Source of the DNA: Gyrodactylus bullatarudis | Lineage: Eukaryota > Platyhelminthes > Monogenea > Gyrodactylidea > Gyrodactylidae | Direction of reading: 5' to 3' | DNA: 64,000 nt | NCBI GenBank assembly: GCA_012064415.1 | Contig: SSNU01000279.1 | Coordinates: 248,001 to 312,000 of the forward strand | The notes under the pieces: generated by a model | Database searches by the model: none | The model's input: the letters and a program-made list of their open reading frames with translations, nothing else | Told to the model about the DNA's origin: nothing | Part shown: positions 1-12,509 of the stretch, in pieces | Numbering within the stretch: the first letter of the stretch is position 1 | How the letters are laid out: every line of letters starts with the position of its first letter | Translations under genes and position numbers: made by a program

Positions 1-194
1 TATACTATGCACAGATATTGCTGGAATAACTGCAAAAAGTTGAACCCAACTTAATTCTGAGGCCATCTTTTTTGCTCTATAATGTTTTTTTCAAAAAGCT
101 ATACACTAGAATTATGGGTATCTAATCAAGCCTAACTTTCATATGAGTTATTTTTTTCCCGAGTTTATATGTTGACCAACTGTTAAACTTTCAG

Positions 195-3100
195 CCTGGT
201 AAAAAAAGAAAAATTGACAATTACCTGAATGTCAAAATTATGCTTCAAAAGAATTGGGCTTCCTATCTAAAAGTGTTTCGAGATCAACCACTGGACTATG
301 TCCGGCTGTATTTTGGCGAAAGTATCTCATTCTACTTTGCCTGGATGAGTTTCTACACAAAGGCCCTAGTACCAATAGCAATCATTGGTCTTATCGTATT
401 CATCAGTGGCTATTTTGTAACATTATCTGATGGCTATTTGTAAGTTTTTTTTCAATTCAAATACTTGATTTTTATTGGTTGTTCAAATACTCGAATATTA
501 TTGGTCCTTGAAAGAAGTATAGGAACAATAGAGCTTTAGCATTTCAACTAATCTCAAGCCATCATATATTGATTTAAGTGTAATGTAGCTAAATAATATT
601 CAATCTTGACCTTGTTATCAAATCAAGTGACATTTAACTCAAAAAATGACTATTCTAGATACAACTCCCTTATTTGTATTCGTAATTTTTTTTTCAGAAA
701 AGATGTCTGCGAAGACAATGGTGATATTCTCATGTGCCCGTTATGCAAAGACGGCTGTCACTTTTGGTATATGAAGGATGCCTGTGGTAAAACAAGATTC
801 TCTCGAATGTTAGACAATGGAGGTACAGTATTTTTTGCACTTGTTGTTGCTCTTTGGTGTGAGTACTTCTACAACTCATATTTCAGCTTTTTTCATTCAT
901 TTGTTTTGTAAATAGACTGAGTATTGATCACTGATCATCAGGGCAACAGAAAGCACTTTTTCCTTTATTTAAAAGAAATTTTTACAAAATCTTAAAAAAT
1001 AGAAGGTTTATAAAAGCATAAAATATTCCTTTATAGGATTTATTTATCAATTAAATTTATTAATATTTTTTACGAATAGAAATTACCAATAGAAATTTAG
1101 AAAAAAAAATTTTAATTCTAATCTTTTTGGATAATCATAATAAGCCAATCAAAGCTCGTAATTTCATTTCGTTGAGAACCACCTAATCAAAGAAATAAAA
1201 TTACTTTTTACATATTACAGGAAATAAACAAGTTTCCTCTCGGAATGGAAAAAATTTTTTTTCTTTTTAATTTAAATGAAACAGAAAAATCAATGTCTTC
1301 TCAAAATGATATCTCGAACGAAGGAGGTTTAATAAATTTTTAATACTAGCAACATTATTTCTTGAATTGTGGAAAAGATATCAGTATCGCTTGGCATATC
1401 GTTGGAATGTCCATGAACTGGAACCTGTTCAAGAAGCCCCAAGACCTGAATTCATTGCTCTTATAGATACGGGCAAATTTGAAGTGACCAGACATCCAAT
1501 AACCAATGTCTGTCATAATATCAATTTTAATATCTACAAAATACTCTAATAATCTCAATTTTAGATGAAAGAGCCCAAGATAACCCTCAAATATCGTATA
1601 CCAATAACCATCCTTGGTTATGTCACAACACTTTCTGCTGTAAGCATAGCTATAGTTTTATACCTCTGAATGAATCTCTATTTCTTGAAATGACCAACTT
1701 TTTCTCCTACTAGATGTTAATTTGTGTCGGCTGTTTATTGGCAGTTAATGCCTATAAATCCTCAGTTCTCAAGGCTCTACACCAAAGCAGACACAAGTTC
1801 CTGAACGAAAAGGCTAATCTGATAACAGCCATTACCGGAGCGTTACTCAATCTGATTAGTATCCTCATACTTAATTATGCCTATGGTCGGGTGTGTCAAT
1901 GGCTAAATGACAAGGAAGCTCATCGGACTCAAACTCAGTATAATGATGCATTGGTCTTTAAAATGTTTGCCTTGAAATTTGTCAACTTTTTCTTGTTCTT
2001 CTTCTATCTGGCCTTTATTCGTGGACCAACTGCTGCCCTACCAGGTGATGATCCATATATCCTACAAAGCACACCCGTATGTTAATTAACTTGTATTATC
2101 GAAATTTAATAGAAACAGCAAAAAAAATTCTATAATCGGTCTTAAATTAAAAGAATTGTTGCCATCAAACCCTTTCGTGAGGGCGATTATTCAAAGTCGA
2201 AAATTTCTAAACAATATCACATAATCTATTTTATAATTCGCGCTGAACAAATCTCAAAAATACCAAAATTTCTCGAAGAGATATCTAAATTCGGATAAAA
2301 TTACACTAAGAAAATTTGGTTTTCAGTAGATGGGAAATTCAATAGAAAGTTGATGGAAAAATAGATAATAGATGGAATCAATTGAATAGAATTTTGATTA
2401 GGATCTCATTTAGAATTGTTTTATATCAATTTTGAGTACATTTTTCAAATAGTTTTCTTACCGTCTCGATAGGGTTGAAGTCTGTTGTGAGATAGCAATG
2501 GCCAATAAAAATAGATCTGAAGAAGAAAATGCCATACCATAAGTATCAGATGGTTTCAATCAGGGTTTTTCCCACTGTCCTATTTCTATCACACAACTTC
2601 CAAAGACCATTTCTTGAAAACAGTCCTCATATGCCTGACATATTAGTGACTATTTTTGCATTTTCTTAAAATGGTTTTCAGAAAAGAGGGAATAGTTGGT
2701 TAAAATAAGCATTTTAATACTTTTTAAAACTCCAATATTCTATGTACATTGTACAAATAATTTTCTTCTTTAAATTTTGAAATTAACATCATCTGATAAA
2801 AAATAAGTTAATCTTTAATAAAGATTATATATATAAAGATTGTTTATATATAGAGCAGTTGATATGAGTTTGATTCGTCGAGATTGATGGAAGTTATGAC
2901 GCTTTTGGTGTGGAAAAAAGCCATTTGGCTGCCTTAATAATTAAGAATTTGGAGTCTCTTGTATTGATGATGTCTATAGAATATATAAGGCTAATTGATA
3001 TGTAAAAATCATAGATTCCCAACTTCGTATCAATAAGCTTTATGATGGCTTGAGATTAGTTGAAATGCTAAAGCTCTATTGTTCCTATACTTCTTTCAAG

Positions 3101-6100
3101 GACCAATAATATTCGAGTATTTGAACAACCAATAAAAATCAAGTATTTGAATTGAAAAAAAACTTACAAATAGCCATCAGATAATGTTACAAAATAGCCA
3201 CTGATGAATACGATAAGACCAATGATTGCTATTGGTACTAGGGCCTTTGTGTAGAAACTCATCCAGGCAAAGTAGAATGAGATACTTTCGCCAAAATACA
3301 GCCGGACATAGTCCAGTGGTTGATCTCGAAACACTTTTAGATACAAAATGACCATACTTTTCATAGAAATTATTTTTTTTAGTTTTTTTTTCTTCAAATG
3401 GTAAAAGTGGGCAGCATGAGTAGGAAAATCTTTAACAAAATCGAATTCTTGATGAAAATATCGAGATTTCTGTAAAAATCATAGCTTTTTAACTTCATAT
3501 CAACCAACATTAATTTTGTAAATTGTTATTATCTATTAGCCTCATTATTTATCTATATCAATTATTTTTCGTTTTCAGTGTGATATGAATGATTGTCTCT
3601 ATGACTTGTTCATACAACTCTTAATCGTCTTCACTGGCAAGCAGGCTTTCAACTTTATTAATGAATCAGTATATCCGTAAGTTATTTGAATTTATTGCAT
3701 TTTCACATTGAATTCTAATTCTAAAATATGTATCTTTCATGAATTTTCTCGACTCGTTGACATATTTTGAAACAAGAAAAAAAATCGGATAATTTTTCTC
3801 TAATTGAAACTTGTAGACTCCTAAATCAGCACTGATCTAGGCATGAGTTTCTGTTAGACTAACTGGTAGAGCCAATCAGAAAGAAACATGAAATACATAA
3901 GCTTTATAATTAAAATTTCTCCCGTCTTCAAGACCCTCTTGATTTATTTTCAGATACTAAGTATGACACGCGTCTCTTTTAATGATTTTAAATTAGTCTA
4001 TTGAATGAATAAAGAAATAACTTTTTTTTTAATTTAGAATCATTCTCAAGAGCTTCCGTAAATTCAAACTCAAAGCTTTCAAGGAAGCTCACGCTTGTGA
4101 TCATGACGACGAGATGGGCTCCAATATTGGATTTCGCCCTGAGATCGATCCCCACTTGATCAATCTATCTGAACAAAAACGGCGCTGGCAGGCAACTCTC
4201 AAAATTTGCCGTAACGACCTAGCACTCGGAGATCCTGGAAATAATCCCCTATTCGATGAATTTCTAGAAATGAGTATGTATTCCTCAAGAGAAAAGGGTG
4301 TAGTATTTCTTAAAGAAACAGATTATATATATAGTGATGGTTGGTAATGGTCAGAATTAATTAGAGTTATTAATAACTCTGATGATACAATTCCTCACCT
4401 AAAGGAAAGTTTAAATTTAGATTAGAATAAAAACGTTTTCTATATAGAAAAATTTTTACGTTTCATGGAGGGTCCCACTCCATTGATTAACCGAATTAAT
4501 TAATAGAACATTTATGATTTATTCTTTATTTTTTTTTAGTGTTGCAGTTTGGTTTTATTACGCTATTTGTTGCTGCCTTTCCTCTTGCTCCTCTATTCGC
4601 CCTGATAAATAACATGTTCGAATTGCGACAAGATGCAAAGAAATTCCTCAACAGCCTCCGAAGAACTGTCCCAATTCGTACAAAGAACATTGGTATCTGG
4701 TATACTATCCTTGATTTTATATCAAAGTTTTCTATTAGAACAAACGTAAGTTTCCATCCTCACAGATTTTTACCCTTCCCTTGTAACCGACAGTGCGAAC
4801 TTATTCTAGCTGGAATTTAGAGTTTATTCGTGATTTTATTTTGATCATAAAAAATACTACAATAAGTAGAGCACCGAAAACAGTAAAAACTTGTCATTCA
4901 GACCCATTCAAAGTTTTTGAATTGAAAAGAGTTTGAACCAATCAGAGTCAAGAAATTTTGGATTGATGTTATTATTTCATTGAGTCATTAATCGTTAATA
5001 AGTTATTATTAATATGATATTAATAATATCTTATTTATTTATTTTATTATTTTATCTTGAGTGGCTTAAAAATATTGATGAGAATTAATTTTGAATGTTC
5101 AGGATACCTATTGCACCGTGTATTGACTAATGAAATCATTGTAAATAAATTCAGACCAACCAGAGAATCATTTTCGATTTAAATTGTTCGATTTTTCAAC
5201 AAAAATTAGCAAAATAAAAAATCTGGTGCTATGCATTGAGTAAATTTATGTAAAGGTTCCTTATTTTTATTCAAAATTAATTTTAAAAAATTCCAGGCTT
5301 TCATTATTGCAATTACGTCACAATTCATACAAAGATTAGTCTATGAAAATGTCTATAGACCTCAGGGCAAATATGGCCTCGATGGCTATCTTGAATTTTC
5401 TCTCTCCTATATGAATGTGTCAAGATTTAAACCGAGTAGCAAAATAAACCAGACGGAATGCAGGTAATTTACTAACCATCTCTTCATATGTAAATAAATT
5501 TCAATTAATTCATGTAGATATTTAGACTATCGTACAGCGCCGAATGATCCGACTGGTGAATACAGGTTGACTCTTGCTTGGTGGCATATATTTGCTGCGA
5601 AATTCATCTTTGTCCTTGTTTTTGAGGTAAGTATTTTATCAAACCGTGTTTATTATCACAATATTATTCTACGACATTGAATTATATCTGTCTAAAGTTT
5701 AAGCACACAAGGTTGCCTTCTGTAATGAAAATACCTTGATTAACCCTAGAACTGGATTTTTAAAAACTAACGTTAAAAGCATCTGGGGGCTGATTCGACC
5801 CCCATCAAAAGGATACAAAAAATATAAATTATAATTTATATTAAATATAAATTAAATATATCAGGTTTTACACAAAATATAACTGTTATCATTACAAATA
5901 TTTTTCTCACAAATCTGACAAGTCTGTTGTATTTTTTTCAGACTTTCTTGAACAAGAATGACACCTTGCCCTTTTTCCAGACCTAGCTCCTTTAGGTTCA
6001 TCTTTGCTGGGAGCAGCTCTTTTTCTATAAATTATAAGAGATTTGGCTAGATTGTGGATATAATCTCGTCTATTCATAACTTCTGTTGAATATCTCGAAG

Positions 6101-9100
6101 TTTTTATGCGGTACAAAACAAGACTAATATAAGTAGCAATGTATATTGTATTCCAAAATATTGTCATCGGCCATCTCCTTATCCCTCTTTTACATAAATA
6201 GAATTCCACAATTTGGTCGAGAGAGTCTACACCACCTTTTGTGCGGTTATAAAAATGTATTATTTCAGGCTTTTGATCTATTTTTTCTGAAATATGGTGT
6301 TGTGACGATAGCATGATCACAGGCTTATTCCTTTTTTGGCCATACTTCAGTATAGTTGTTTTTTCCATGAAATATGTACATGGATTGATCCGGACTGATA
6401 ATTTTTGTTTGGAAAGATTTAGGTAAAAACGTTCTATTTCCTCTAACTGTTCCAACTAAGCACTTATTTTTTCTAGAAGATATTTTGACAAGTTCAGTGT
6501 TGTAAAAAAATTGTCTGTTGTCAGCGTTCTTCCCGTATTCAGATATGGAGTGATCAGTTCTTTCACAACTCTTTCTCCTTGTTTCTTATCAGTTGTATTT
6601 TTTTTCTTTTCCTGCATAGATTTGAGCATTCAGCAAATAATAAGTGTTTGAATCACAAGCAGCCCAGATTTTTATTCCGTATTTTCCAGGCTTGGAAGGA
6701 ATGTATGATTTCATCGGACATCTTCCTCTGAAATAGACCAGTTGTTCATCAATTGTTATATTTTCCGTTGGTACATAATTATTATAATTAATTAATAATT
6801 TATAACTATTATAATGAGTTTTACTATTTATAACAAAATATTCTAATTGGAGCCAACCTGTCCCTTGATTGAGATTTGTTTCTTATTTTCTTGTCATCAA
6901 ATCGAATATACCTTCTAATGATAGTAAATCTAGACATAGACATTGAATTCCGTACGATATCTTTACCAAATTCTTCTGACCAAAGCATATCTATTTCCAT
7001 TCCTGTTTGCTTTGTAAGTCCAAATAAGATGCAAATAGCTTTATCGCAAAAGGTTGTTGGGGATTCTCTGTAATATTGGGGGATAAACAAGCCTCCAAGT
7101 ATTCTATGGAAAGCCTCCCATTTAAAGATTATTCGATTGTAGAGTAATGCCAGATAACTTTACAAGATCTCGAAGCTTTTTTCAGTTTTTAGTTGAAAGG
7201 TTGAATATTAGCTTTTTAGTTTATCTGATATTTCAGATACTTAATTTAATTTATAGTAGTTTATTAGCCAGTAAAGAAACAATCCAGACATAGATGCGTT
7301 TCGTCTTTATTGAGACTCTCCAGTCTACCGTTGGGTCGTGAGCATTACAAGTCCAAAACACTAATTCCCATGCAAAGTTCATGATTATTTATTATTCTCC
7401 ATATTAATACTAACTCATTTCAAATTCTTTTTGTCTTTACTGAATCAGATAACTTAATTGTATTTTTCAGAATTTGGTATTGTTAATCACGGCCATTATA
7501 TCGGAAATGGTCCCAGATAAACCAAATGATTTACGCATAAAAATGATGATCGAAGACCAAATGCTGAACAATATAATCCTACACGTGAATGAACACCAAC
7601 ATGGTCATTCACATTCCCACGATCAAAGTGGAGAAAATAATACGAAAAGTAGGAAAATACCCAAACAACGTCTTATGGATATCATAGATGATGGCCATGA
7701 CAATGTCATTCAGCCAGCAGTGGGTACAAACTCCGAGTCTTATATGGATCTCTCTGATGAAAAAGAGCCTGGTTTTTACATCTTTGAAGATGGAATTGCC
7801 AAGAAGGTATGTATTTTAAACTCATTTTTTGAATAGTTGACAAGTTATAGAGGTATGATTTACTTTTTACGAAGGTGTTGATTAATTTTTCAAAAATAAT
7901 CTTTCCATTTGTTCGTTTCATTTAGAGATTCAACTACGTATCGACATTTGTAGCAGATACTGTTTATGACATGCTAAGATATATTCTAACCTTAGTAATG
8001 GCCAAAATTATCTTCTTTATAACTAATATACACTTGGTTAATATGAAAATGGGAATTTATGATTTTTACAAAATTCTTAACTTTTTCATCAAGAAATTGA
8101 ATTTGATCAAGATTTTTTGAATCTAGATCATCTCCCTTTCACGATACGGAGAAAAAATCAATTTTTAAGGAAAATACGGCAAATTTGATATCTTGAAGTA
8201 GCGCCAAAACTCCCATTTTTTGAACTTTGAGTTGAAATTTTTTGTTGATTTCAAGGTGAGAGAGTGATAAAAAGTTGATTTTTAAGGATCGCAATTAGTC
8301 AAAGAAATTAAATATGCTGAATCTGGTTTTGAGAATGACCCCATACCCGTGTCAAAATTAAATTTTGATTTTTTGATCATTTTCCCTACCTGCAAGTCGA
8401 TGAAATTTGATATTTCAAGTTCCCTGAAAATTGACGAATTTGTCTAAATTTTTTCGCATGATTAGCGGTTTTTTTGTCTTATTGTGATCCTAAAACTCAA
8501 CTTTTGATCACTCTCTTACATTGAAATCAACTAAAAGTTCAAAAAAATGGGATTTTGACACTTCTTCAGGATTTCAAATTTGCCGTTTTTTTTAGATTCC
8601 AAAAAATCTGATCAAATTCAATTTCTTGATAAAAAAATTAAGAATTTTGTAAAAATCTTAAATTCCCATCTTCATATTAACTAGCTTTACTTAGTTTATG
8701 TTGCAAATGAATTAATTTAACTTTATATCTTGTCACTAAACTTTTGAATTGCAAAATTAACCTAAAAAATCCTCACTGATTGTGGATCAATGAAAAGTTT
8801 GAGTTGATATATCGGGTAGATTATTAGTAATAATTTATCACTGATAAATTTATAAAAACCATTCAAATCAATGATTTAATATTTCTGAATTAAAGCCTGA
8901 ACATTTCAAACATGTCAAAGATCATTACGTTATGGAGAAATATTTACGTCAAGTATCTGCAAAAAGAGACCCTAGTTAGACTGTCGTTGTAACTATTCTA
9001 AATAGGTTAAAAAGGACAATATCATCAAAATATTCATATTGAAATCACCTGAAATTTCCAAATCTTTTCAAATTTATTTATTTTCTCATATCATATCCTG

Positions 9101-11426
9101 ATGTCAAATAAACTTTTTTATTAGAATCCAAATTTTTTTTTCCTATTTACAGGTGAAATATCCTGTTTTGTTACTTCTCTGATCAGAAACATGATTTAAA
9201 ACTCGTTTATATACCAAATGGGAGCATATTATCTAACCAATCAGAGATCGATAAAGAATCAAACGAAGAAATTCTAGTATTATCTGTCTCAATGAGAATA
9301 AAACTTGAAATCAACCTACTGAAGGAATTTATGATTTTTACGAAAACCTCGATATTTTCATCAAAAATTCGAATACGTTGGAAAGATTTTTTTGAATCCT
9401 ACTCATTTTGCCTACTTTTACCGTTTGGAGAAAAAGATTCTGAAACTGCTTGAAAATTGATTTAATTTCGAAAAATCGAAATCCCTTAAAAATTATGGAT
9501 CTTTCGAAAATTTTTCGTCGATGTTTGGCTCTCTTACTTTATTATGATCCTGAAAATCAACTATTGATCACTTGCTTACAATGAAATCAATAAAAGATTT
9601 CAGTTCAAAGTTCGAAAAAATGGGACTTTGGCTCCAAATCGAAATTCGAAAAAATACCATATTTTTCATAAAAATAAATTTTCTTTCAGAATTTTTTTCT
9701 TCAACTGGTAAATCTGGGCAACATGACTAGGATTCCAAAAAATCTTTCGAACATATTTGAATTTTTGATGAAAATATCAGGGTTCTCGTAAAAATCATAG
9801 ATTCCCAACTTCATATCAATTAGCTTTATATAGCTAAAGAAATTCCCAAAAGCATCCTATAGATCATTGAAAAGAAAAAAAGAATGTTCTATACTAACAT
9901 CTTAAAATAAAATTATGGCCTATTTTTCGCTAAAGACCACTGGAAAGTTTTCTCAAATGTAACGTTCCAAGTGCAAATCAATTATTTTAAAATAAACGAA
10001 AAAAACATTCCCTCTAATACTAGAGTATATTTGACATGTTTTTGATTATCAAATTAAAGCCATAATTGTCCTGACTCTCTCATCTGTTTTAAAATCTATT
10101 TCTTTAATTGACTCTGTGATAATTTATCTTGCATTTAAATTTATTCAGCTGCAATCAATTCAAAATATCATGGCTAGAACAAATTCTGAGTAATATCCCA
10201 TAGATCCCAGATTATTGGTGCTTGTTTATTTCTACGAAAGCAACTTCTTCTTTTTCTTTTCTACATTAAAACTGATTTATTTTATTTGATTTTTGAAAAT
10301 AATTCACAGGTCATTTGCAATGTAAGATCTAAATTTTTCAATTTAATAAAAGAAATTTAAATAAGAAATATGATAGATTGATGTAATGAATAATTCGAAG
10401 GGCAGCCATGATGGCCTCGTGGGTCTACTTTCTTTTTTAACATTTTACAAATACGGAATAGTTTAAGTTCATTTTTGTCCCTTAAAATACGAATCCAAAA
10501 TCAAATATTTTCCTATATTGAACTAGAAATAACTTTATAATTTCTTTCTTTTCAAAAATAAGAGAAACTGGAAAAAAATCTCACACCCTCTGAATGAAGG
10601 GACAAGTTATCGTCTCTTATTAGCACTAAAATCACTAGAGAATCTAATAAGATGATTAAAATACTGTACCTAACATTTATATATAATATACAGTATATAT
10701 TTATTAATAATATGTTATAATTTATCCTAATACTATCACAAGCTAGTCGGTAGAATTTAATACCTGTAGGCCTTTGGCTAAAAAATCGGTCCATGTTCAG
10801 TTTGGAAACGCAGATTCGACCATATTTCTAGCTATATTGTGGCTTAATCGGGTCACCTTGCAATTATATTAAAGCAAGATTTGATCCAGATGTTTTATTT
10901 GATTTTGAATTTTTGAATCCAGTCTGTGTTTTTAACTGGAAAAAAAGCAAAAATTATTTTTTCAAAATTAGTGGGAAAATTAACAATTAATTAATTAACA
11001 AACGACCCTCAGAAATCTAAAACAAAAGAAGACCGAATCAGATTCATTTTGTAATTTTCTGTCATCTAACTAAATAAACTTCGTATCGTCTTTCTTTTAC
11101 AATGTGTTTGAGTTGTTAACAACCCGATAACTTTATTTCTTAGCAAGTAGAAAAATCTTTATGCATGTATCCTTTAAGCCAACAATCGATAAATCATGAA
11201 TTCATTCCAAAACTATGATTATATTTCCATAAAATTGAGTAACTTCAGGACTGAAATCATTTCAATTTTACTAAAACTTTCTCCTTTCATTTTGTAGCTT
11301 GAGACTAATCTGAGTCCTGTAATGTACGTTGAGGATATTTTGAATCCAGACACAATGAATACTGTCCTTCAATCAGGGGTTCCCCTCCTGTCAAGTGTTG
11401 CGCCTAATTACGAGGAAGAAGATTAG
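195..11426 (+). CDS. Anoctamin (TMEM16) 1, 5' end outside window
   Basis: TMEM16 proteins are multi-pass Ca2+-activated chloride channels and/or lipid scramblases. Exons read here: 195-439, 698-858, 1350-1507, 1565-1639, 1714-2076, 3579-3676, 4038-4273, 4540-4745, 5297-5463, 5518-5626, 7471-7806, 11298-11426 (stop TAG). Frame continues across every junction. Family landmarks are the first membrane segment after [11 protein letters not shown], the Cys-rich loop [29 protein letters not shown], and the Ca2+-site residues: N and E in NFINE (TM6), both E in EFLEM (TM7), E and D in ELRQD (TM8). The N-terminal dimerisation domain is left of the window. The C-terminal tail holds a His-rich run, [11 protein letters not shown]. 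Exon sizes 245/161/158/75/363/98/206/109 match the downstream paralogue exactly. The subfamily is not assigned. The last intron (7807-11297) is long and an extra exon there cannot be excluded. Confidence 0.9.
264..566 (+). repeat. Left arm of 303-bp inverted duplication (exon + intron)
   Basis: This arm covers most of the 195-439 anoctamin exon, its splice donor and 127 bp of the following intron. Its reverse complement is at 3041-3343 and looks identical by eye, including the non-coding part. The coordinates pair as x + y = 3607. Confidence 0.9.
3041..3343 (-). repeat. Inverted exon copy inside the anoctamin-1 intron
   Basis: Reverse-complement copy of 264-566 within intron 2077-3578. On the minus strand it still reads as the first membrane segment of anoctamin 1 without a stop, then the GTAAGT donor. 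It lacks the start of the exon and its acceptor, so it is not a usable exon in either direction. Pieces of the dispersed foldback repeat abut it on both sides (about 2990-3040 and 3344-3530). Confidence 0.9.
3344..3530 (+). repeat. Foldback family 1, 3' half
   Basis: Shares the run from AAATGACCATA through CTTCAA-TGGTAAAAGTGGGC, ATGAGTAGGA and GTAAAAATCATAG with copies at 9650-9829, 24605-24773 and 54930-55068. It directly adjoins the inverted exon copy. Confidence 0.7.
5744..7090 (-). mobile_element. piggyBac-type transposon remnant
   Basis: Lies in the anoctamin-1 intron 5627-7470. One end is recognisable: target TTAA at 5740-5743 followed by CCCTAGAAC, the classic piggyBac start, with a subterminal GGGGGCTGATTCGACCCCC. 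No matching TCTAGGG-TTAA end was found near 7100-7300, so the 5' side of the element is eroded or deleted. The transposase remains are described separately. Confidence 0.8.
5860..7090 (-). pseudogene. Broken piggyBac transposase
   Basis: Two open stretches on the minus strand match piggyBac transposase. 7090-6824 holds the N-terminal region ([11 protein letters not shown]). 6455-5907 holds the C-terminal half ([24 protein letters not shown]). The sequence between them (6824-6455) still resembles the family ([32 protein letters not shown]), but stops and an AT-rich insertion near 6785-6825 break the frame. Near the end, a run of seven A on the coding strand (about 5931-5937) shifts the frame: the shifted frame gives CQICEKNIC, which would complete the terminal cysteine cluster begun by CHSC. 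The gene is therefore inactive as it stands. Confidence 0.85.
8035..8690. repeat. Foldback family 1, full palindromic copy
   Basis: Begins GGTTAATATGAAAATGGG and ends CCCATCTTCATATTAACTAGC. The two halves are reverse complements over roughly 280 bp (for example TTGATCAAGATTTTTTGAAT against ATTCCAAAAAATCTGATCAA). No ORF inside looks real. It sits in the last anoctamin-1 intron. Confidence 0.85.
9322..9829. repeat. Foldback family 1, copy
   Basis: Starts GGAATTTATGATTTTTACG and ends CATAGATTCCCAACTTCATA...AATTAGCTTTATA. It has the same inner blocks (CTACTCATTTTGCCTACTTTTACC against CAACTGGTAAATCTGGGCAACATG). The left half is shortened. Confidence 0.8.
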
Positions 11427-12509
11427 TACTTCCATTTCCAAATCAACATTATTATGATCCCTGTAATTTACTTTCGACCATGATATATAGTTATTTATTG
11501 TACCTATTTATATAATAAAACCTTAGAGTGATTTTTAGATGTAGATTTTATATGAGCGTAAAGATGAAAATCTTTCCCATAAAAGAATAAAATGTATTAA
11601 CAATATTGATTACGTCATAAATTTCTACCTCCAATTGACGTAATTGTTCATCCCCTTTCTTTTTTCAAAAAGACTGTCTGCCTCTATTTATAAATAATAA
11701 TAATTGAATAACTGAAAATTATGCTTTATTTTTAAACTATTATATTATAATAAACTAATTTGTGATAAAGATACAGTTTCTTTTCAAATAATGCTTCTTG
11801 AGCAGTGTGTTTTAAATCAAATGCTAAACAGTTGATCTAAAAAGTCAATGTGTCTAATCCCTAGTCAAAAATGCTTAGAAGTTCTTACACTTACAGGTTC
11901 AATTTTTCGATACATTAAATGTTCTTCAGATGACCCAAAATGATTTATTAGATTCCAAGGACTTGAATCGTCAAAATTACGATCATCATAAACAAATTAT
12001 TATCAAAAATATAAGCTTCTCTGTTTGATATTATTGATTTCTGCAAATTCATAAAAATAATTTTCACATGAATTTCCCTGAGCTTTATTACAATCCACAA
12101 TATAAACATTGTTATATCTGTACTTTTGAAAGTATTTTTCGAGTCACCTCTCAGATGACTATAACAAACAGACTATCATTTCGTACATGACTCATACTGA
12201 ATCTGTTCGAATTATTTAGCAATCAAATACATGTATTATAGAAAGAAATGCAGAAGAACTGAGTTTTAAGTCAAGCCTCAAATGTATTTAAATAGTTAGG
12301 CGTCTAACCTAATCTGCTATTAAATACTAAAAAAATCAATTTTTCAACTAGCCAATTCAGTTTATTGCGTATGATAAAGCCATGCTTAAAACTTTTCACC
12401 AGATTGAAATAAAGGAAAACTCTCTTACCACCTGTATCTAATTAATCAAGAAATAAAGATTTATGGATTCTCGTTAAAGAGCATATAAAGTCAGCAATCG
12501 ATCATCTGA
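11427..12509. other. Intergenic gap between the two anoctamins
   Basis: About 1.1 kb, AT-rich, with no supported coding sequence. It holds the 3' UTR of anoctamin 1 and presumably the promoter of anoctamin 2. I see no convincing TATA or initiator element. Confidence 0.6.
11514..11519 (+). other. Poly(A) signal, anoctamin 1
   Basis: AATAAA 88 bp downstream of the anoctamin-1 stop, a normal distance for 3' end formation. Confidence 0.6.

Noticed and set aside
1..194. Possible additional anoctamin exon at the left edge
   Set aside because: No open frame with family similarity; read as intron before the acceptor at 193-194.
3164..3397. Minus-strand ORF encoding an anoctamin segment
   Set aside because: Not a separate gene: it is the inverted exon copy, without acceptor or the rest of the protein.
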